Source: an uncultured Eubacteriales bacterium
GTDB taxonomy: Bacteria > Bacillota > Clostridia > Oscillospirales > Acutalibacteraceae
Assembly: GCA_949296825.1 (NCBI GenBank)
Contig: CASFQZ010000036.1
Span: forward strand, 1 to 63,618
Direction: 5' to 3'
Length of the DNA: 63,618 bases
In this document: piece after piece, positions 35,712-45,092 of the stretch
Position numbering within the stretch: the stretch's first letter is position 1
Layout: each line of letters begins with the position of its first letter
Translations under genes and position numbers: made by a program
Notes under the pieces: model-generated
Databases searched by the model: none
Told to the model about the DNA's origin: nothing
Seen by the model: only the letters and a program-made list of their open reading frames with translations

Positions 35712-37415
35712 GTGAAACGAATCGACCAGATCAATCGAAAACTGCAAAAACGCTTCGGCGGCGCGGTGCGCTGTGAAGAGCGCGACGGCTGCCGGTTTGT
35801 CAGCGGCACGCTGGATACCTGGCAGCAGGTGATCGAAGCCTGCGATACAGCGGCGGAAAAATACAGCAAAACCCATGTTGTCAACGATATCCGGTGCCAG
35901 GAGGCAAAGCCGTCTGCGCTCCGTCTGCCGTCGCTGCGCGATCAGGCGCTGGAGGGCGATGCGCCCGATGTTCTGATCATCGGCGGCGGCATCTCCGGCG
36001 TTTCCATTGCCCGGGAGCTAAGTAAGTGGAAGCTGAATATTCTGCTGGTGGACAAGGAAGCCGACCTGGCTTTGCAGGCGTCGGGCAGAAACGACGGCGA
36101 AGTTCATCCGGGCATCGATCTGGGTAAGGGCTCGCTGAAGCACTATTATATCCGCCGCGCCAACGCCATGTACGGCAGAATCTGCGAGGAGCTGGATGTT
36201 CCTTTCAAGCGGGTCGGGCAGTATGTTTGTTTTGACAAGGGATACTTAAAGCCGCTGGTGGGGCTGTACTGTCTGTGGCGCAAGTATCATGACGGCATTG
36301 AGGATACCAAGCTGATTTCAGAACAGGAGCTGCGGATGCGGGAGCCGAATTTTTCCGAGCATTTCCGCTTTGCCATTTCCAATCCGTCCTCCGGCTGCGT
36401 TTGCCCTTACGGGCTGACCATTGCTTATGCAGAAAACGCAGTCACCAACGGTGCGCGGGTCTCTTTGAACACGGCGGTTACCGCCATGCAGGTGAAAAAC
36501 GGCAAAATAATCAGCGTCACAACCAACCGCGGCACCCTTTATCCCAAATTAGTCATCAACGCCGCCGGGGTCTTTGCCGACGACATTGCCGCCATGGCGC
36601 AGGATCGGTTCTTTTCCATCCATCCGCGCCGGGGCACCAATTCCATTCTGGATACCAAAGCCGGTGTGTTGATGCATTCCATTGCCTCGATCAAGGAGCT
36701 GACGCTGAAAAAGACCCACTCCAAGGGCGGCGGGATTCTGCATACCGTCCACGATAACCTGCTGGTGGGACCGGACGCGGTGGAAACCTGGGAGAAGGAA
36801 AATACTGCCACCAGGAAAGAGAGCATCGACACCGTGTTCGACAAGCAGACCAAAACCATGCCAAAGCTGTCGCGGCGGGACATTATCACCTATTTTACCG
36901 GTGTGCGCGCGCCGACCTTTGAGGAGGATTTCATCATCGAAAAGGGCAGGCATACCGCAAATATTATTCATTGCGCCGGCATCCAGTCCCCGGGACTGAC
37001 CACCGCGCCCGCCGTCGCGCTGGATATTGCGCAGATGGCGGTGGGGCTTTTGAAACAGGAAATGCCGGTGGAAAAGAATGATGCCTTTGATCCGCACCGC
37101 AGAGGCGTTCCCGTGCTGCGGGAAATGAGTGATGAACAGCGGGCACAGCTGATTCGCAAAAATCCTGACTACGGCGTGATTGTCTGTCGCTGCGAGGAGA
37201 TCAGCAAGGGTGAGATTCTGGACGCCCTTCGCTCGCCGATCTGCGTTCCCACGGTAGACGGCGTAAAAAAGCGGGTGCGCCCCGGCATGGGACGCTGCCA
37301 GGGGGGCTTCTGCTCGCCGCTGGTTACTAAAATCATCGCCGATGAATTTGGCATTCCGATTTCCGAGGTACGCAAATCCTCGGCGGAATCGGTGATTACC
37401 TATGGCAAAATTTAA
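35712..37415 (+). CDS. GlpA-like FAD-dependent oxidoreductase with C-terminal BFD-type [2Fe-2S] domain
   Basis: GlpA-type enzymes oxidise sn-glycerol-3-phosphate to dihydroxyacetone phosphate. The 567-residue product has an extra N-terminal domain (residues 1 to about 80), the FAD-binding GGGISGVSIARELS at 91-104, a DAO-type substrate region to about residue 460, and a BFD-like domain with CRCEE near residue 495 and the second Cys pair in MGRCQGGFCSP. The GTG at 35712 follows GGAAGGAG by eight bases; a longer frame upstream has no site. It is the first gene of a five-gene operon. Activity is inferred; the actual substrate may differ from glycerol-3-phosphate. Confidence 0.85.
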   Translation: MKRIDQINRKLQKRFGGAVRCEERDGCRFVSGTLDTWQQVIEACDTAAEKYSKTHVVNDIRCQEAKPSALRLPSLRDQALEGDAPDVLIIGGGISGVSIARELSKWKLNILLVDKEADLALQASGRNDGEVHPGIDLGKGSLKHYYIRRANAMYGRICEELDVPFKRVGQYVCFDKGYLKPLVGLYCLWRKYHDGIEDTKLISEQELRMREPNFSEHFRFAISNPSSGCVCPYGLTIAYAENAVTNGARVSLNTAVTAMQVKNGKIISVTTNRGTLYPKLVINAAGVFADDIAAMAQDRFFSIHPRRGTNSILDTKAGVLMHSIASIKELTLKKTHSKGGGILHTVHDNLLVGPDAVETWEKENTATRKESIDTVFDKQTKTMPKLSRRDIITYFTGVRAPTFEEDFIIEKGRHTANIIHCAGIQSPGLTTAPAVALDIAQMAVGLLKQEMPVEKNDAFDPHRRGVPVLREMSDEQRAQLIRKNPDYGVIVCRCEEISKGEILDALRSPICVPTVDGVKKRVRPGMGRCQGGFCSPLVTKIIADEFGIPISEVRKSSAESVITYGKI

Positions 37416-37443
37416 GAAAAACAGATAGAAAGGGACATCGGCT

Positions 37444-38703
37444 ATGCGAAATTATGATGTCACCGTTATTGGCGGCGGTCCCGCCGGGCTGGCTGCGGCA
37501 ATCTCCGCCTGCCGTAACGGCGCCAAAACGCTCCTGATTGAGCGGGAGGCGCGCTTGGGCGGTATTCTCAAACAGTGCATCCACGACGGGTTCGGGCTGG
37601 TCCGTTTCGGCGAAAAGCTCTCCGGTCCGGAATATGCCGAGCGGTTTATCGACGAGCTGCAAAGAACCGATTGTGAGACGCGGCTTCTGACCTTTGTCAC
37701 GAGGCTTCAAAGGAAGAACAGCGGCTTTGATGTAACCCTGGTCAGCCGGGACGGTGTGGAGACCGTCCACTCCAAAACGCTGGTGCTGGCGACGGGTTGC
37801 CGGGAGCGCACCGCCAAACAGGTTTCCATACACGGAACCCGTCCCGCCGGGGTTTTTACGGCGGGCACGGCGCAGCATTTCACCAATCTGCTGGGCGAGC
37901 TGCCTGCCAAAAAATGCGTCATTCTGGGCAGCGGCGATATCGGTCTGATTATGGCGCGCCGCCTGACACTGGAAGGCGCCGAGGTCATCGGCGTATATGA
38001 GGCGAAGTCCACACCCTCCGGGCTGACCAGAAATATTCATCAATGTCTGCATGATTATCATATCCCGCTGTATCTGTCCCACACCGTCACGCGGGTTTTC
38101 GGTGTGGACCGGCTGGAACAGGTGGAAATCAGCAAGGTAGATGAAACTATGACGCCGATTCCGGGAACCGAGCAAATCCTCGACTGCGACGCGCTGATTT
38201 TGTCCGTGGGGCTGATTCCGGAAAATGAACTGGCGGAAACGCTGGGTGTTTCTCTTTCCCCGGCAACCAGGGGACCGATTTGCGACGGGCAGCTGATGAG
38301 CAGCGAGGAAGGCATTTTTTCCTGCGGCAACGCCCTGCATGTCAACGATCTGGTGGATTATGTGTCTGAAAGCGGCGAGCTGGCGGGAAAAAACGCGGCG
38401 CTGTATCGGGGCGGCAAGCGCGAATGGGTTGATATCCATGCAGGGAAAGCACTGGCGTACTGCGTTCCGCAAAAACTGAATCGGAAAGCGGATAACCATG
38501 AAACGGTGCTGTATTTCCGCAGCCGGGAGGTGCTGAACGATTGCCGTCTGACACTGACGGTGGACGGCAAAGAGGTATTTGCCAAAAAATACCGTTTCCT
38601 CCGTCCGCCGGAAATGGAGCGTCTGACGCTGGACTTCTCGTCTTACGGCATCGAAAAGGATACAAAGATCCAACTGGAAATTGAGGTGAAGGGCAATGAC
38701 TGA
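37444..38703 (+). CDS. NAD(P)/FAD-dependent oxidoreductase (pyridine nucleotide-disulfide type)
   Basis: The 419-residue product has an FAD motif at the start (VTVIGGGPAGLAAAISACRNG, in short runs), a second dinucleotide-binding motif CVILGSGDIGLIMARRL near residue 160 and the FAD-ribityl block EEGIFSCGNALHVNDLVD near 290-305. Such proteins accompany GlpA-like enzymes and DUF1667 in clostridial glycerol operons and are taken as electron-transfer partners. AAAGGGA precedes the ATG. It overlaps the DUF1667 gene by eight bases. Confidence 0.87.
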   Translation: MRNYDVTVIGGGPAGLAAAISACRNGAKTLLIEREARLGGILKQCIHDGFGLVRFGEKLSGPEYAERFIDELQRTDCETRLLTFVTRLQRKNSGFDVTLVSRDGVETVHSKTLVLATGCRERTAKQVSIHGTRPAGVFTAGTAQHFTNLLGELPAKKCVILGSGDIGLIMARRLTLEGAEVIGVYEAKSTPSGLTRNIHQCLHDYHIPLYLSHTVTRVFGVDRLEQVEISKVDETMTPIPGTEQILDCDALILSVGLIPENELAETLGVSLSPATRGPICDGQLMSSEEGIFSCGNALHVNDLVDYVSESGELAGKNAALYRGGKREWVDIHAGKALAYCVPQKLNRKADNHETVLYFRSREVLNDCRLTLTVDGKEVFAKKYRFLRPPEMERLTLDFSSYGIEKDTKIQLEIEVKGND

Positions 38704-39067
38704 GCTGACCTGTATCGTTTGCCCGAGGGGCTGCAGCCTGCGGGTGGACGGCGAAGGGGAAAATATTTCCGTAACCGGCAACGCCTGTAAACGGGGCGAA
38801 GCCTTTGCCGTATCGGAGATGCTGCATCCGATGCGTACCATCTGTACCACCGTGCGCACCTCCTTTCCCGATGCGCCGGTGCTGCCGGTGCGGGTGTCCG
38901 CCGAGATTCCGAAGGAGCGCATCTTTGACGTCATGCGGGAGATCAAAAAGGTGACGGTCACAAAGCCCGTTGCCCGCGGTGAAACGGTAATCGAAAATGT
39001 GCTGGGTCTTTCGGTGGATGTGATTTCGGAAAGCGACATGCTGCTGCATGAGAAGCAGGAGGGATAA
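38696..39067 (+). CDS. DUF1667 domain protein (Cys-rich electron-transfer partner)
   Basis: The 123-residue product has CIVCPRGC near the N-terminus and a further Cys in GNACKRGEAF, giving four Cys suited to an Fe-S cluster or zinc, then MRTICTTVRT and the conserved KPVARGETVIENVLG. DUF1667 proteins are regularly encoded beside GlpA/GlpB-like flavoproteins. The start lies inside the upstream gene, typical of coupling. Role: probable electron transfer, inferred from neighbours. Confidence 0.87.
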   Translation: MTELTCIVCPRGCSLRVDGEGENISVTGNACKRGEAFAVSEMLHPMRTICTTVRTSFPDAPVLPVRVSAEIPKERIFDVMREIKKVTVTKPVARGETVIENVLGLSVDVISESDMLLHEKQEG

Positions 39068-39068
39068 G

Positions 39069-40631
39069 ATGGGAGAGCCGCTGGTTTTAACCTTTGATAT
39101 CGGTACGCAAAGTGCGCGCTGTCTTCTGGTTCGCAAGGACGGCAGCTTTGCCGATTATGCGCAGGAAAAATATACCGAGCCCTATTATTCGCGCAATCCC
39201 GGCTGGGCAGAACAGCGTCCGGATTTTTACTATGACCGTATCTGTATGTTGGCGAAAGAGATTTGCGAAAGGAACGTTGAGCGGCTTTCGGATATTATCG
39301 CCGTTACCATGACCGTGATCCGGGATACCGTGCTGTGTCTGGACAAAAACAAAGAACCCCTTCGGGATATGATTTTATGGCTCGACCGGCGCGAGGCGGA
39401 CTTTGATCATCCTTTTCCGCTGTGGAAATCGGTGCTTTTCAAAATCGCCGGCATGGAGAGCGCCACCAAAACGCTTTACTGTGAAACGGTCGCCAATTGG
39501 CTGAAGCAGAATCAGCCGGAAATCTGGGCGAAAACCGATAAATATGTCATGCTGCCCACCTATCTCAATTATAAGCTGACCGGTGCTTTGACCGATGCCG
39601 AAGCGAATATGATCGGGCATATTCCCTTTGATTCCAAAAAGAGAGTCTGGAAGAAAAAGAATGATTTTACCCGCTGCATTACCGATGTGCCGGAAGAAAA
39701 GCTGATCCAGCCCGTTAAATCCGGAGAAATTATCGGCAGGATTACCGCTGAATTCAGCGCCAGAAGCGGCGTGCCGGAGGGGCTGCCGCTTATTGCTACC
39801 GGCTCCGATAAGGGCTGCGAAACGCTGGGGCTTTCGGTGATCAGGGAGAACCGCGCCGCCATTTCCTATGGCACCACGGCAACCATCCAGATGGCAGTGG
39901 AAAAATATTTTGAGCCACAGCAGTATCTGCCTGCGTATCCGGCGGTCCCGAATCATTTGTATAATCCGGAAATCGAGCTGTATCGCGGTTTCTGGCTGCT
40001 TTCCTGGTTTGTGCGGGAATTCGGCGCCGAGGAGCGCATGGAAGCGGAAAAACGGGGCTGTTCGCCGGAATCGATTCTGGACCATGAGATTGAGCGCATT
40101 CCGCCGGGATGCAACGGTCTGCTTTTACAGCCCTATTGGACTCCCGGCATCAAAAATCCCACCTCCAAAGGCGCGGTGCTGGGTTTTGCCGATTACCATA
40201 CCCATTACCATTTTTATCGCGCCATCATTGAGGGAATTGTTTTTGAGCTGTTTCATTCACTGAATATCATGGAAAAGCGCTCGCATAAAAAGGTGGATGA
40301 GTTATTTGTGGCGGGCGGCGGCGCAAAGAGCGACATCGTCTGTCAGATCACCGCTGACATCTTCGGCAGACCGGTCAAACGCATCCAGACCCACGAAGCG
40401 TCTTCGGTGGGAGCGGCGATGGTTGCCTTCCTTGCGAAGGGAGAATTCCGGGACTATGAGGATGCCATTGCCCATATGGTCCACGTGAAGGACTGCTTCC
40501 TTCCGCGGGAGGATGTGCACCATGTTTATATGGGACTGTATTATGGCGCCTATCGGAAAATCTTTTCCCATTTGGAGCCGCTGTATAAGAAAATCATAAA
40601 ATTTACCAAAGGAGACCTGAAAGATGAGTAA
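39069..40631 (+). CDS. FGGY-family carbohydrate kinase (divergent)
   Basis: FGGY kinases phosphorylate polyols and sugars with ATP. The 520-residue product has the N-terminal phosphate motif LTFDIGTQSARC near residues 6-17, the WLDRRE block near 104 and the second-domain motif GGGAKSDIVCQITADIFGRPV near 418. It lacks the exact glycerol kinase blocks, so glycerol is not certain; dihydroxyacetone, glycerol or another polyol is possible. AGGAGG precedes ATG eight bases away. It shares an operon with GlpA/B-like flavoproteins, which suggests its product is their substrate. Confidence 0.87.
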   Translation: MGEPLVLTFDIGTQSARCLLVRKDGSFADYAQEKYTEPYYSRNPGWAEQRPDFYYDRICMLAKEICERNVERLSDIIAVTMTVIRDTVLCLDKNKEPLRDMILWLDRREADFDHPFPLWKSVLFKIAGMESATKTLYCETVANWLKQNQPEIWAKTDKYVMLPTYLNYKLTGALTDAEANMIGHIPFDSKKRVWKKKNDFTRCITDVPEEKLIQPVKSGEIIGRITAEFSARSGVPEGLPLIATGSDKGCETLGLSVIRENRAAISYGTTATIQMAVEKYFEPQQYLPAYPAVPNHLYNPEIELYRGFWLLSWFVREFGAEERMEAEKRGCSPESILDHEIERIPPGCNGLLLQPYWTPGIKNPTSKGAVLGFADYHTHYHFYRAIIEGIVFELFHSLNIMEKRSHKKVDELFVAGGGAKSDIVCQITADIFGRPVKRIQTHEASSVGAAMVAFLAKGEFRDYEDAIAHMVHVKDCFLPREDVHHVYMGLYYGAYRKIFSHLEPLYKKIIKFTKGDLKDE

Positions 40632-42375
40632 CAAACCGTATAAGGGCTTTGAACCGAAATGGCTTCTGACCCCCGCGCCCGAGGGCAGCTACCGTTCGAT
40701 TTTCCGTTGGGGCGATCCGGAATTTTTCAAATATCCCAAAGAGTCGCTCTATAAGTTGATGAAAGAACGGTTTGACATGACCGACGACGATTTCCGCGAT
40801 TATACCGATGACATCGGCTTTGATCCGGTTGACCTTTCCGAGTATCCGTCGAAAATTGCGCCGGAACATATCGCCGCGTTGGAAAAAATTGTCGGCAAGG
40901 ATTTTGTTACGACCCAGGACTACCCCCGTCTGGCGGTAGCATATGGCTGTACCGCTTACGACCTTTTGCGCCTGCGGCATAAGGAAATTGAAAATCTGCC
41001 GGACGTGGTGGTTTATCCCGACACCACCGAGCAGGTCGAGCAGATCGTCGCCTATGCCGTCAAAGAAAAGCTGCCCGTCTATGTCTACGGCGGCGGCAGC
41101 AGTGTTACGCGGGGTGTTGAGGCGGTCAAGGGCGGCATCACGTTGGATATGCGCAAACGATTCAACAAGGTCATCAGCTTTAATGAGACCGACCAGACCA
41201 TTACCGTACAGGCAGGCATGTCCGGTCCCAAGCTGGAGGAGACGCTGCACAACGCGCCGACCCTGTTTGGCGCGAAGCGCCCCTATACCTGCGGGCATTT
41301 CCCTCAGTCCTTTGAATACAGCAGCGTCGGCGGCTGGGTCGTTACCCGCGGCGCCGGTCAGAACAGTACCTATTATGGAACCATTGCCGATATTGTGATG
41401 GGGCAGAAATACGCCACGCCCATCGGCAGAATCGTGACCAGCCATTACCCGCGCGAAGCCACCGGCCCCGATCTGAATCAGATTATGATGGGCAGCGAAG
41501 GTACCTTCGGTGTCCTGACGGAGGTAACCCTGAAGGTCTTTCGCTGGATGCCCGAAAACCGCAAACGCTTCTCCTATATGTTCAAAAATTGGGAAATCGC
41601 TATGGACGCTGCCCGGGAAATGATGCAGCACGAATGTGGCTATTCCTCGGTGTTCCGCCTGTCTGACCCGGAAGAGACCAACCTGATGCTGAAACTATAT
41701 AATGTTGACGAAACGCCGCTGGCGCCCCTATTGGATAAGCTGGGCTTCCAGGATATGCAGCGCTGTATGTTCCTGGGCTTCACCGACGGCGAAAAGGGCT
41801 TTTCCAGAAATGTGGCGAAAAATATTGCCCGCATTGCCCGTAAATACGGCGCGATGCCGATGACCGGCTTTGTGACAAAGAGCTGGGAGAAGGGGCGATT
41901 CAATGACCCGTATCTGCGCGATACATTGATGGATTTCAGCGTGACCACCGATACGCTGGAATGCACGGTCAACTGGTCCAATATGGCGCAGGTGCATCGG
42001 GATGTGCGGGCGGTCTGCCATGCGCTGCCCAATACGGTAGTTACGACCCATATGTCCCACTGCTACCCCCAGGGCGCAAATCTGTATTTTATCTTTATCA
42101 CCAAGATGAACAATTCCGCCGAATTCAAGCGTTATCATACCACGATTCTGGATGCAATTCAGAAATCCGGAGCGGCAATCAGTCACCACCACGGCATCGG
42201 CAAGATGTTTGCCCCGTGGCTGGAAGGATATCTGGGCGAGAAAGAATATGGCGTTCTTAAGGTACTGAAAGAGTATTTTGACCCCGATTATCTGATGAAT
42301 CCCGGCGGCACCATCGGTCTTGATCTGAAGCCTGAGGAGAAAAAGTTTTTGGTCGAGAAAAAGGATTATCGTTGA
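40624..42375 (+). CDS. alkyldihydroxyacetonephosphate synthase-like FAD oxidase
   Basis: The 583-residue product belongs to the AGPS branch of the VAO/FAD_binding_4 family. It has the FAD loop YVYGGGSSVTRGVEA near residue 158, QSFEYSSVGGWVVTRGAG near 228-245, PDLNQIMMGSEGTFGVLTEV, a Tyr at 481 (SHCYPQGANLYF) matching the AGPS catalytic Tyr region, and the HHH motif (residues 521-523) near the end. Eukaryotic AGPS swaps an acyl for an alkyl group on acyl-DHAP to start ether-lipid synthesis. Here the partner genes are GlpA/B-like, so a link to DHAP or ether glycerolipids is plausible. A D-lactate dehydrogenase-type role is the alternative. Its start overlaps the kinase by eight bases. Confidence 0.82.
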   Translation: MSNKPYKGFEPKWLLTPAPEGSYRSIFRWGDPEFFKYPKESLYKLMKERFDMTDDDFRDYTDDIGFDPVDLSEYPSKIAPEHIAALEKIVGKDFVTTQDYPRLAVAYGCTAYDLLRLRHKEIENLPDVVVYPDTTEQVEQIVAYAVKEKLPVYVYGGGSSVTRGVEAVKGGITLDMRKRFNKVISFNETDQTITVQAGMSGPKLEETLHNAPTLFGAKRPYTCGHFPQSFEYSSVGGWVVTRGAGQNSTYYGTIADIVMGQKYATPIGRIVTSHYPREATGPDLNQIMMGSEGTFGVLTEVTLKVFRWMPENRKRFSYMFKNWEIAMDAAREMMQHECGYSSVFRLSDPEETNLMLKLYNVDETPLAPLLDKLGFQDMQRCMFLGFTDGEKGFSRNVAKNIARIARKYGAMPMTGFVTKSWEKGRFNDPYLRDTLMDFSVTTDTLECTVNWSNMAQVHRDVRAVCHALPNTVVTTHMSHCYPQGANLYFIFITKMNNSAEFKRYHTTILDAIQKSGAAISHHHGIGKMFAPWLEGYLGEKEYGVLKVLKEYFDPDYLMNPGGTIGLDLKPEEKKFLVEKKDYR

Positions 42376-42382
42376 GCGCGAC

Positions 42383-42422
42383 AAAAAAGAGGGATCGGCG
42401 TGGGACCGACCCCTCTTTTTTT
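42383..42422. terminator. bidirectional terminator between the AGPS-like and spoIIE genes
   Basis: AAAAAAGAGGG-TCGG and CCGA-CCCTCTTTTTT arms form a stem of about 15 bp with a short loop, between two convergent genes. The A- and T-tracts serve both directions. Confidence 0.93.
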
Positions 42423-44754
42423 ACGATGCTTTTTTGCGAATGACGGCGGCAAGAACGGTGATGTCGTCGCTGCGGGCGGGGGCATATTCTTTGGCAAGAG
42501 CGGTTACCGCCGATGCGATTTCTGCGGGCGGTTTCTGGGCGTTTTCCGACAGACAGCGGCGCAGCTCGTCGGGCGGGATTCCCATCGCGCCATCGCTCAT
42601 CATCAGCAAAAGATCCCCGTCCCCAATTTTTCCGCTCACCCGTTCGAATTCCACGTCCCGCAGAATACCCAGCGGCAGGGAGGATCGTTCGACTCGAATG
42701 GTCTTGCCTCGACGGCAAATCAGCGACGCGGCGGCGCCTGCTTTATAGAAGGTGGCTTCTCCGTTGAACAGGTCAATGCTGATGATATCCAGCGTGGATA
42801 GAGATTCGTCTTTGGATTTAACAAGAAGAGCCGAGTTGACGGTTTTGACGACGCACTCAAAGCTGAAGCCTGCGCGGATCAGCTTTCCGGCAAGTCCGGT
42901 GGTCATGGTACCGTCTACGGCGGCGCGGCTGCCGGTGCCCATGCCGTCGCTTAAAATCATGATGTAATGTCCCCTTCCGTCGTTAAAAAAATCATAAGCA
43001 TCGCCGCAGACACTCTCTCCCTCACCGGTCAGCTGGCTGGCGGCGGCTTTGACCATGCAGGGCGGGCTTTCACAAAACAGCAGAAGAATCCGTTCGCCGC
43101 TGTTCCTGCCGACGACCGGCGGATCAAAATGGATGCCCGTCGCGTCGGATACCGTATGCGCCAGGGAAGACGCGCTTAATTTTTTGCGGGCAGGTGCGCA
43201 GAAGATTTGAAGGACGGCATAACCTCCTTCATTGATTACGCAAAGGCTGTCCAGGACATGGACGCCTTCATCTTCCATTGCGCGCGCCGCTTTTTTTGCG
43301 GTATCCGGCGCGAAGATCACGTCTCGCTGTAATTCCTCGGAAAGATTTTCCAACATCAGCGAGAGGGAGGTAAACTGATCTGCCGCTACCGACCGTGCGT
43401 CGGCGATTTTTGCTTCTGCCGCATCCTGAAATTCCCGGTCGGAGTAGCAGCGATTGAAACAGGCAAGCAGTTCTTCCACGCAGATACAGTGAGAGGCAAA
43501 ATAAGGCGGTAAATTGTCCCGAGTCGGGATATCTCCGTTTTTTCGACAGAGGATCATGCGATTGAAGGCATCTAACGTGTTTTCAAAATTGTATTCCCAA
43601 CAGCTGTTCATGTGGCTGCAATGACGGCATACCGTATCCTTCACCGGCGCATAAACGGCTTTTTCCTTTCGCTTGTTGATGCCCGCCAGGGCTTTGGATA
43701 CCGCTCGTACCGAGCCGGAAATTTCATAAACGGTAGCGGAGGCGGCGTGTAGTTTTTCGCTGAGCATTTCACGCATATTGTCTGTTTCCGGGGTAAAGCC
43801 GGGGCGGACAAAAAAGGAGGAGAAAAAGTCGCATGTTTTTTTCGGCAGCACCAACAGGACGATGGAGGCAATCCCGCCTTCCATGGCGGTAAACAGCAGC
43901 TGCTCTCCATCTCCAGCAAACAGCAGCACCGTCGCGTGCGCCAGAAGGAACCCGATGGCGCAGGGAAACCTGCCGCCCTTACCGCAAAGCCCGGCGATCA
44001 GCCCTCCCAATGCCCAGCTGCTCCCCAAAAGCATGATTTGATCTGAAAACCCCATAACGCAGCCAAAGCAGATGCCTGCGATCGCACCGGCGGTTTCTCC
44101 GCCGAATCGGGCGCAGAGAAGGATGGCGAATGCGCAGAGCATCCGTGCCGGAGAAACGCCGAATATTTGAAGTGGGCTGACGGCAAGTAAAAACGCTGCG
44201 GCAGTCAGCAGCAGGCAGATCCATTCCCGGCTTTTTAACACGCGCCGTATTTTGATCTCTTCCAAGATCCGGGCGGTGTAGCGGAAAAACATACAATAGC
44301 AGCCGCCTAGCACGCCCTCTGCCGTATATAGTAAAATTTCGGCGGCGGACTGCGAAGCGCCGACAGCAACGGCAATGCCGGTGGCGGAAAGGCATAGACC
44401 TGTTATGATGGCGGCAAAAGACGGCTTATATTTCCGTGAAAGCACCTGTTGTAATGTAAACAGGATAATCGCGCCGATGATCAGTGCGGCGGCATAGCGT
44501 ATAATACCGGTGCTGTCTTCGCCGATCAAATATCCTAAAATCGCGCCGCCGGCAGCCGCGGGCAAAAAGGTAAGCGGCACGCTGAGTGCAAATGAGACGC
44601 CAAAGGGGGAAAGACCGGAAAATAGATCCCCCAACGACAGGAGCAGACCGCCGAGAAATAAACCGACATACTGGAAAGCAACGCGCAGCACCTCCTGGAT
44701 TTCAGGTGGCAGCGAGATTTTTTCAAGTCGTTTTTGCTTCTTTTCTTTTTGCAT
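42421..44754 (-). CDS. spoIIE: stage II sporulation protein E (PP2C phosphatase)
   Basis: SpoIIE localises to the polar septum and dephosphorylates SpoIIAA, which frees sigma-F in the forespore. The 777-residue product has about ten membrane helices in its first 320 residues, a linker with a Cys-rich segment (CRHCSHMNSC) near 400, and a C-terminal PP2C domain with GDAYDFFND, LSDGMGTGSRA and ARSDDITVLAAVI. The ATG at 44754 follows AAGGGAA; a TTG nine codons earlier is less likely. A possible -10 (TATACT, minus strand, 44800-44805) lies upstream. It confirms a spore former. Confidence 0.94.
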   Translation of the reverse strand: MQKEKKQKRLEKISLPPEIQEVLRVAFQYVGLFLGGLLLSLGDLFSGLSPFGVSFALSVPLTFLPAAAGGAILGYLIGEDSTGIIRYAAALIIGAIILFTLQQVLSRKYKPSFAAIITGLCLSATGIAVAVGASQSAAEILLYTAEGVLGGCYCMFFRYTARILEEIKIRRVLKSREWICLLLTAAAFLLAVSPLQIFGVSPARMLCAFAILLCARFGGETAGAIAGICFGCVMGFSDQIMLLGSSWALGGLIAGLCGKGGRFPCAIGFLLAHATVLLFAGDGEQLLFTAMEGGIASIVLLVLPKKTCDFFSSFFVRPGFTPETDNMREMLSEKLHAASATVYEISGSVRAVSKALAGINKRKEKAVYAPVKDTVCRHCSHMNSCWEYNFENTLDAFNRMILCRKNGDIPTRDNLPPYFASHCICVEELLACFNRCYSDREFQDAAEAKIADARSVAADQFTSLSLMLENLSEELQRDVIFAPDTAKKAARAMEDEGVHVLDSLCVINEGGYAVLQIFCAPARKKLSASSLAHTVSDATGIHFDPPVVGRNSGERILLLFCESPPCMVKAAASQLTGEGESVCGDAYDFFNDGRGHYIMILSDGMGTGSRAAVDGTMTTGLAGKLIRAGFSFECVVKTVNSALLVKSKDESLSTLDIISIDLFNGEATFYKAGAAASLICRRGKTIRVERSSLPLGILRDVEFERVSGKIGDGDLLLMMSDGAMGIPPDELRRCLSENAQKPPAEIASAVTALAKEYAPARSDDITVLAAVIRKKAS

Positions 44755-45092
44755 AGCTGTTCCCTTCTTTTTTACAGTCAAATCGATGGATTCCTATTCA
44801 GTATATCGAAAAGTCGCTGCGAAAGCGGTCGGACTTTCAAGAGCGGACCATGGGAAAAGAAGTCGTTTCTTTTTTCTTTGTGTAAAAAAGAAAGGCAGCA
44901 CGAAACATTTTGCCGGAAGAACAGGAATAAGAATAAGATTTTTATACGAGGGAGTCAAATCAATACAAGCGGCAAAGAGGTGGAAGCGGGATTGACAACG
45001 TCCGAAAGAAGGCGTATGATTTGAACAGGTCAACGGTGGATTTTATATAAATATACGGGATATGAGCATTTTTAGTGGGAAGGAGCAAAAAC
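44755..45092. other. 338-base divergent intergenic region between spoIIE and a TetR gene
   Basis: It holds the spoIIE upstream sequence, a TTTCTTTTTT/AAAAAAGAAA stem at 44866-44893 (perfect 10 bp with an eight-base loop), and the TetR promoter. A TATCGAAA box near 44804-44811 resembles a Spo0A box but is a weak match. No gene is seen. Confidence 0.55.
44992..45020 (+). promoter_or_regulatory. sigma-A promoter of the TetR gene
   Basis: TTGACA and TATGAT are 17 bases apart, 72 bases before the start codon at 45093. Confidence 0.82.
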
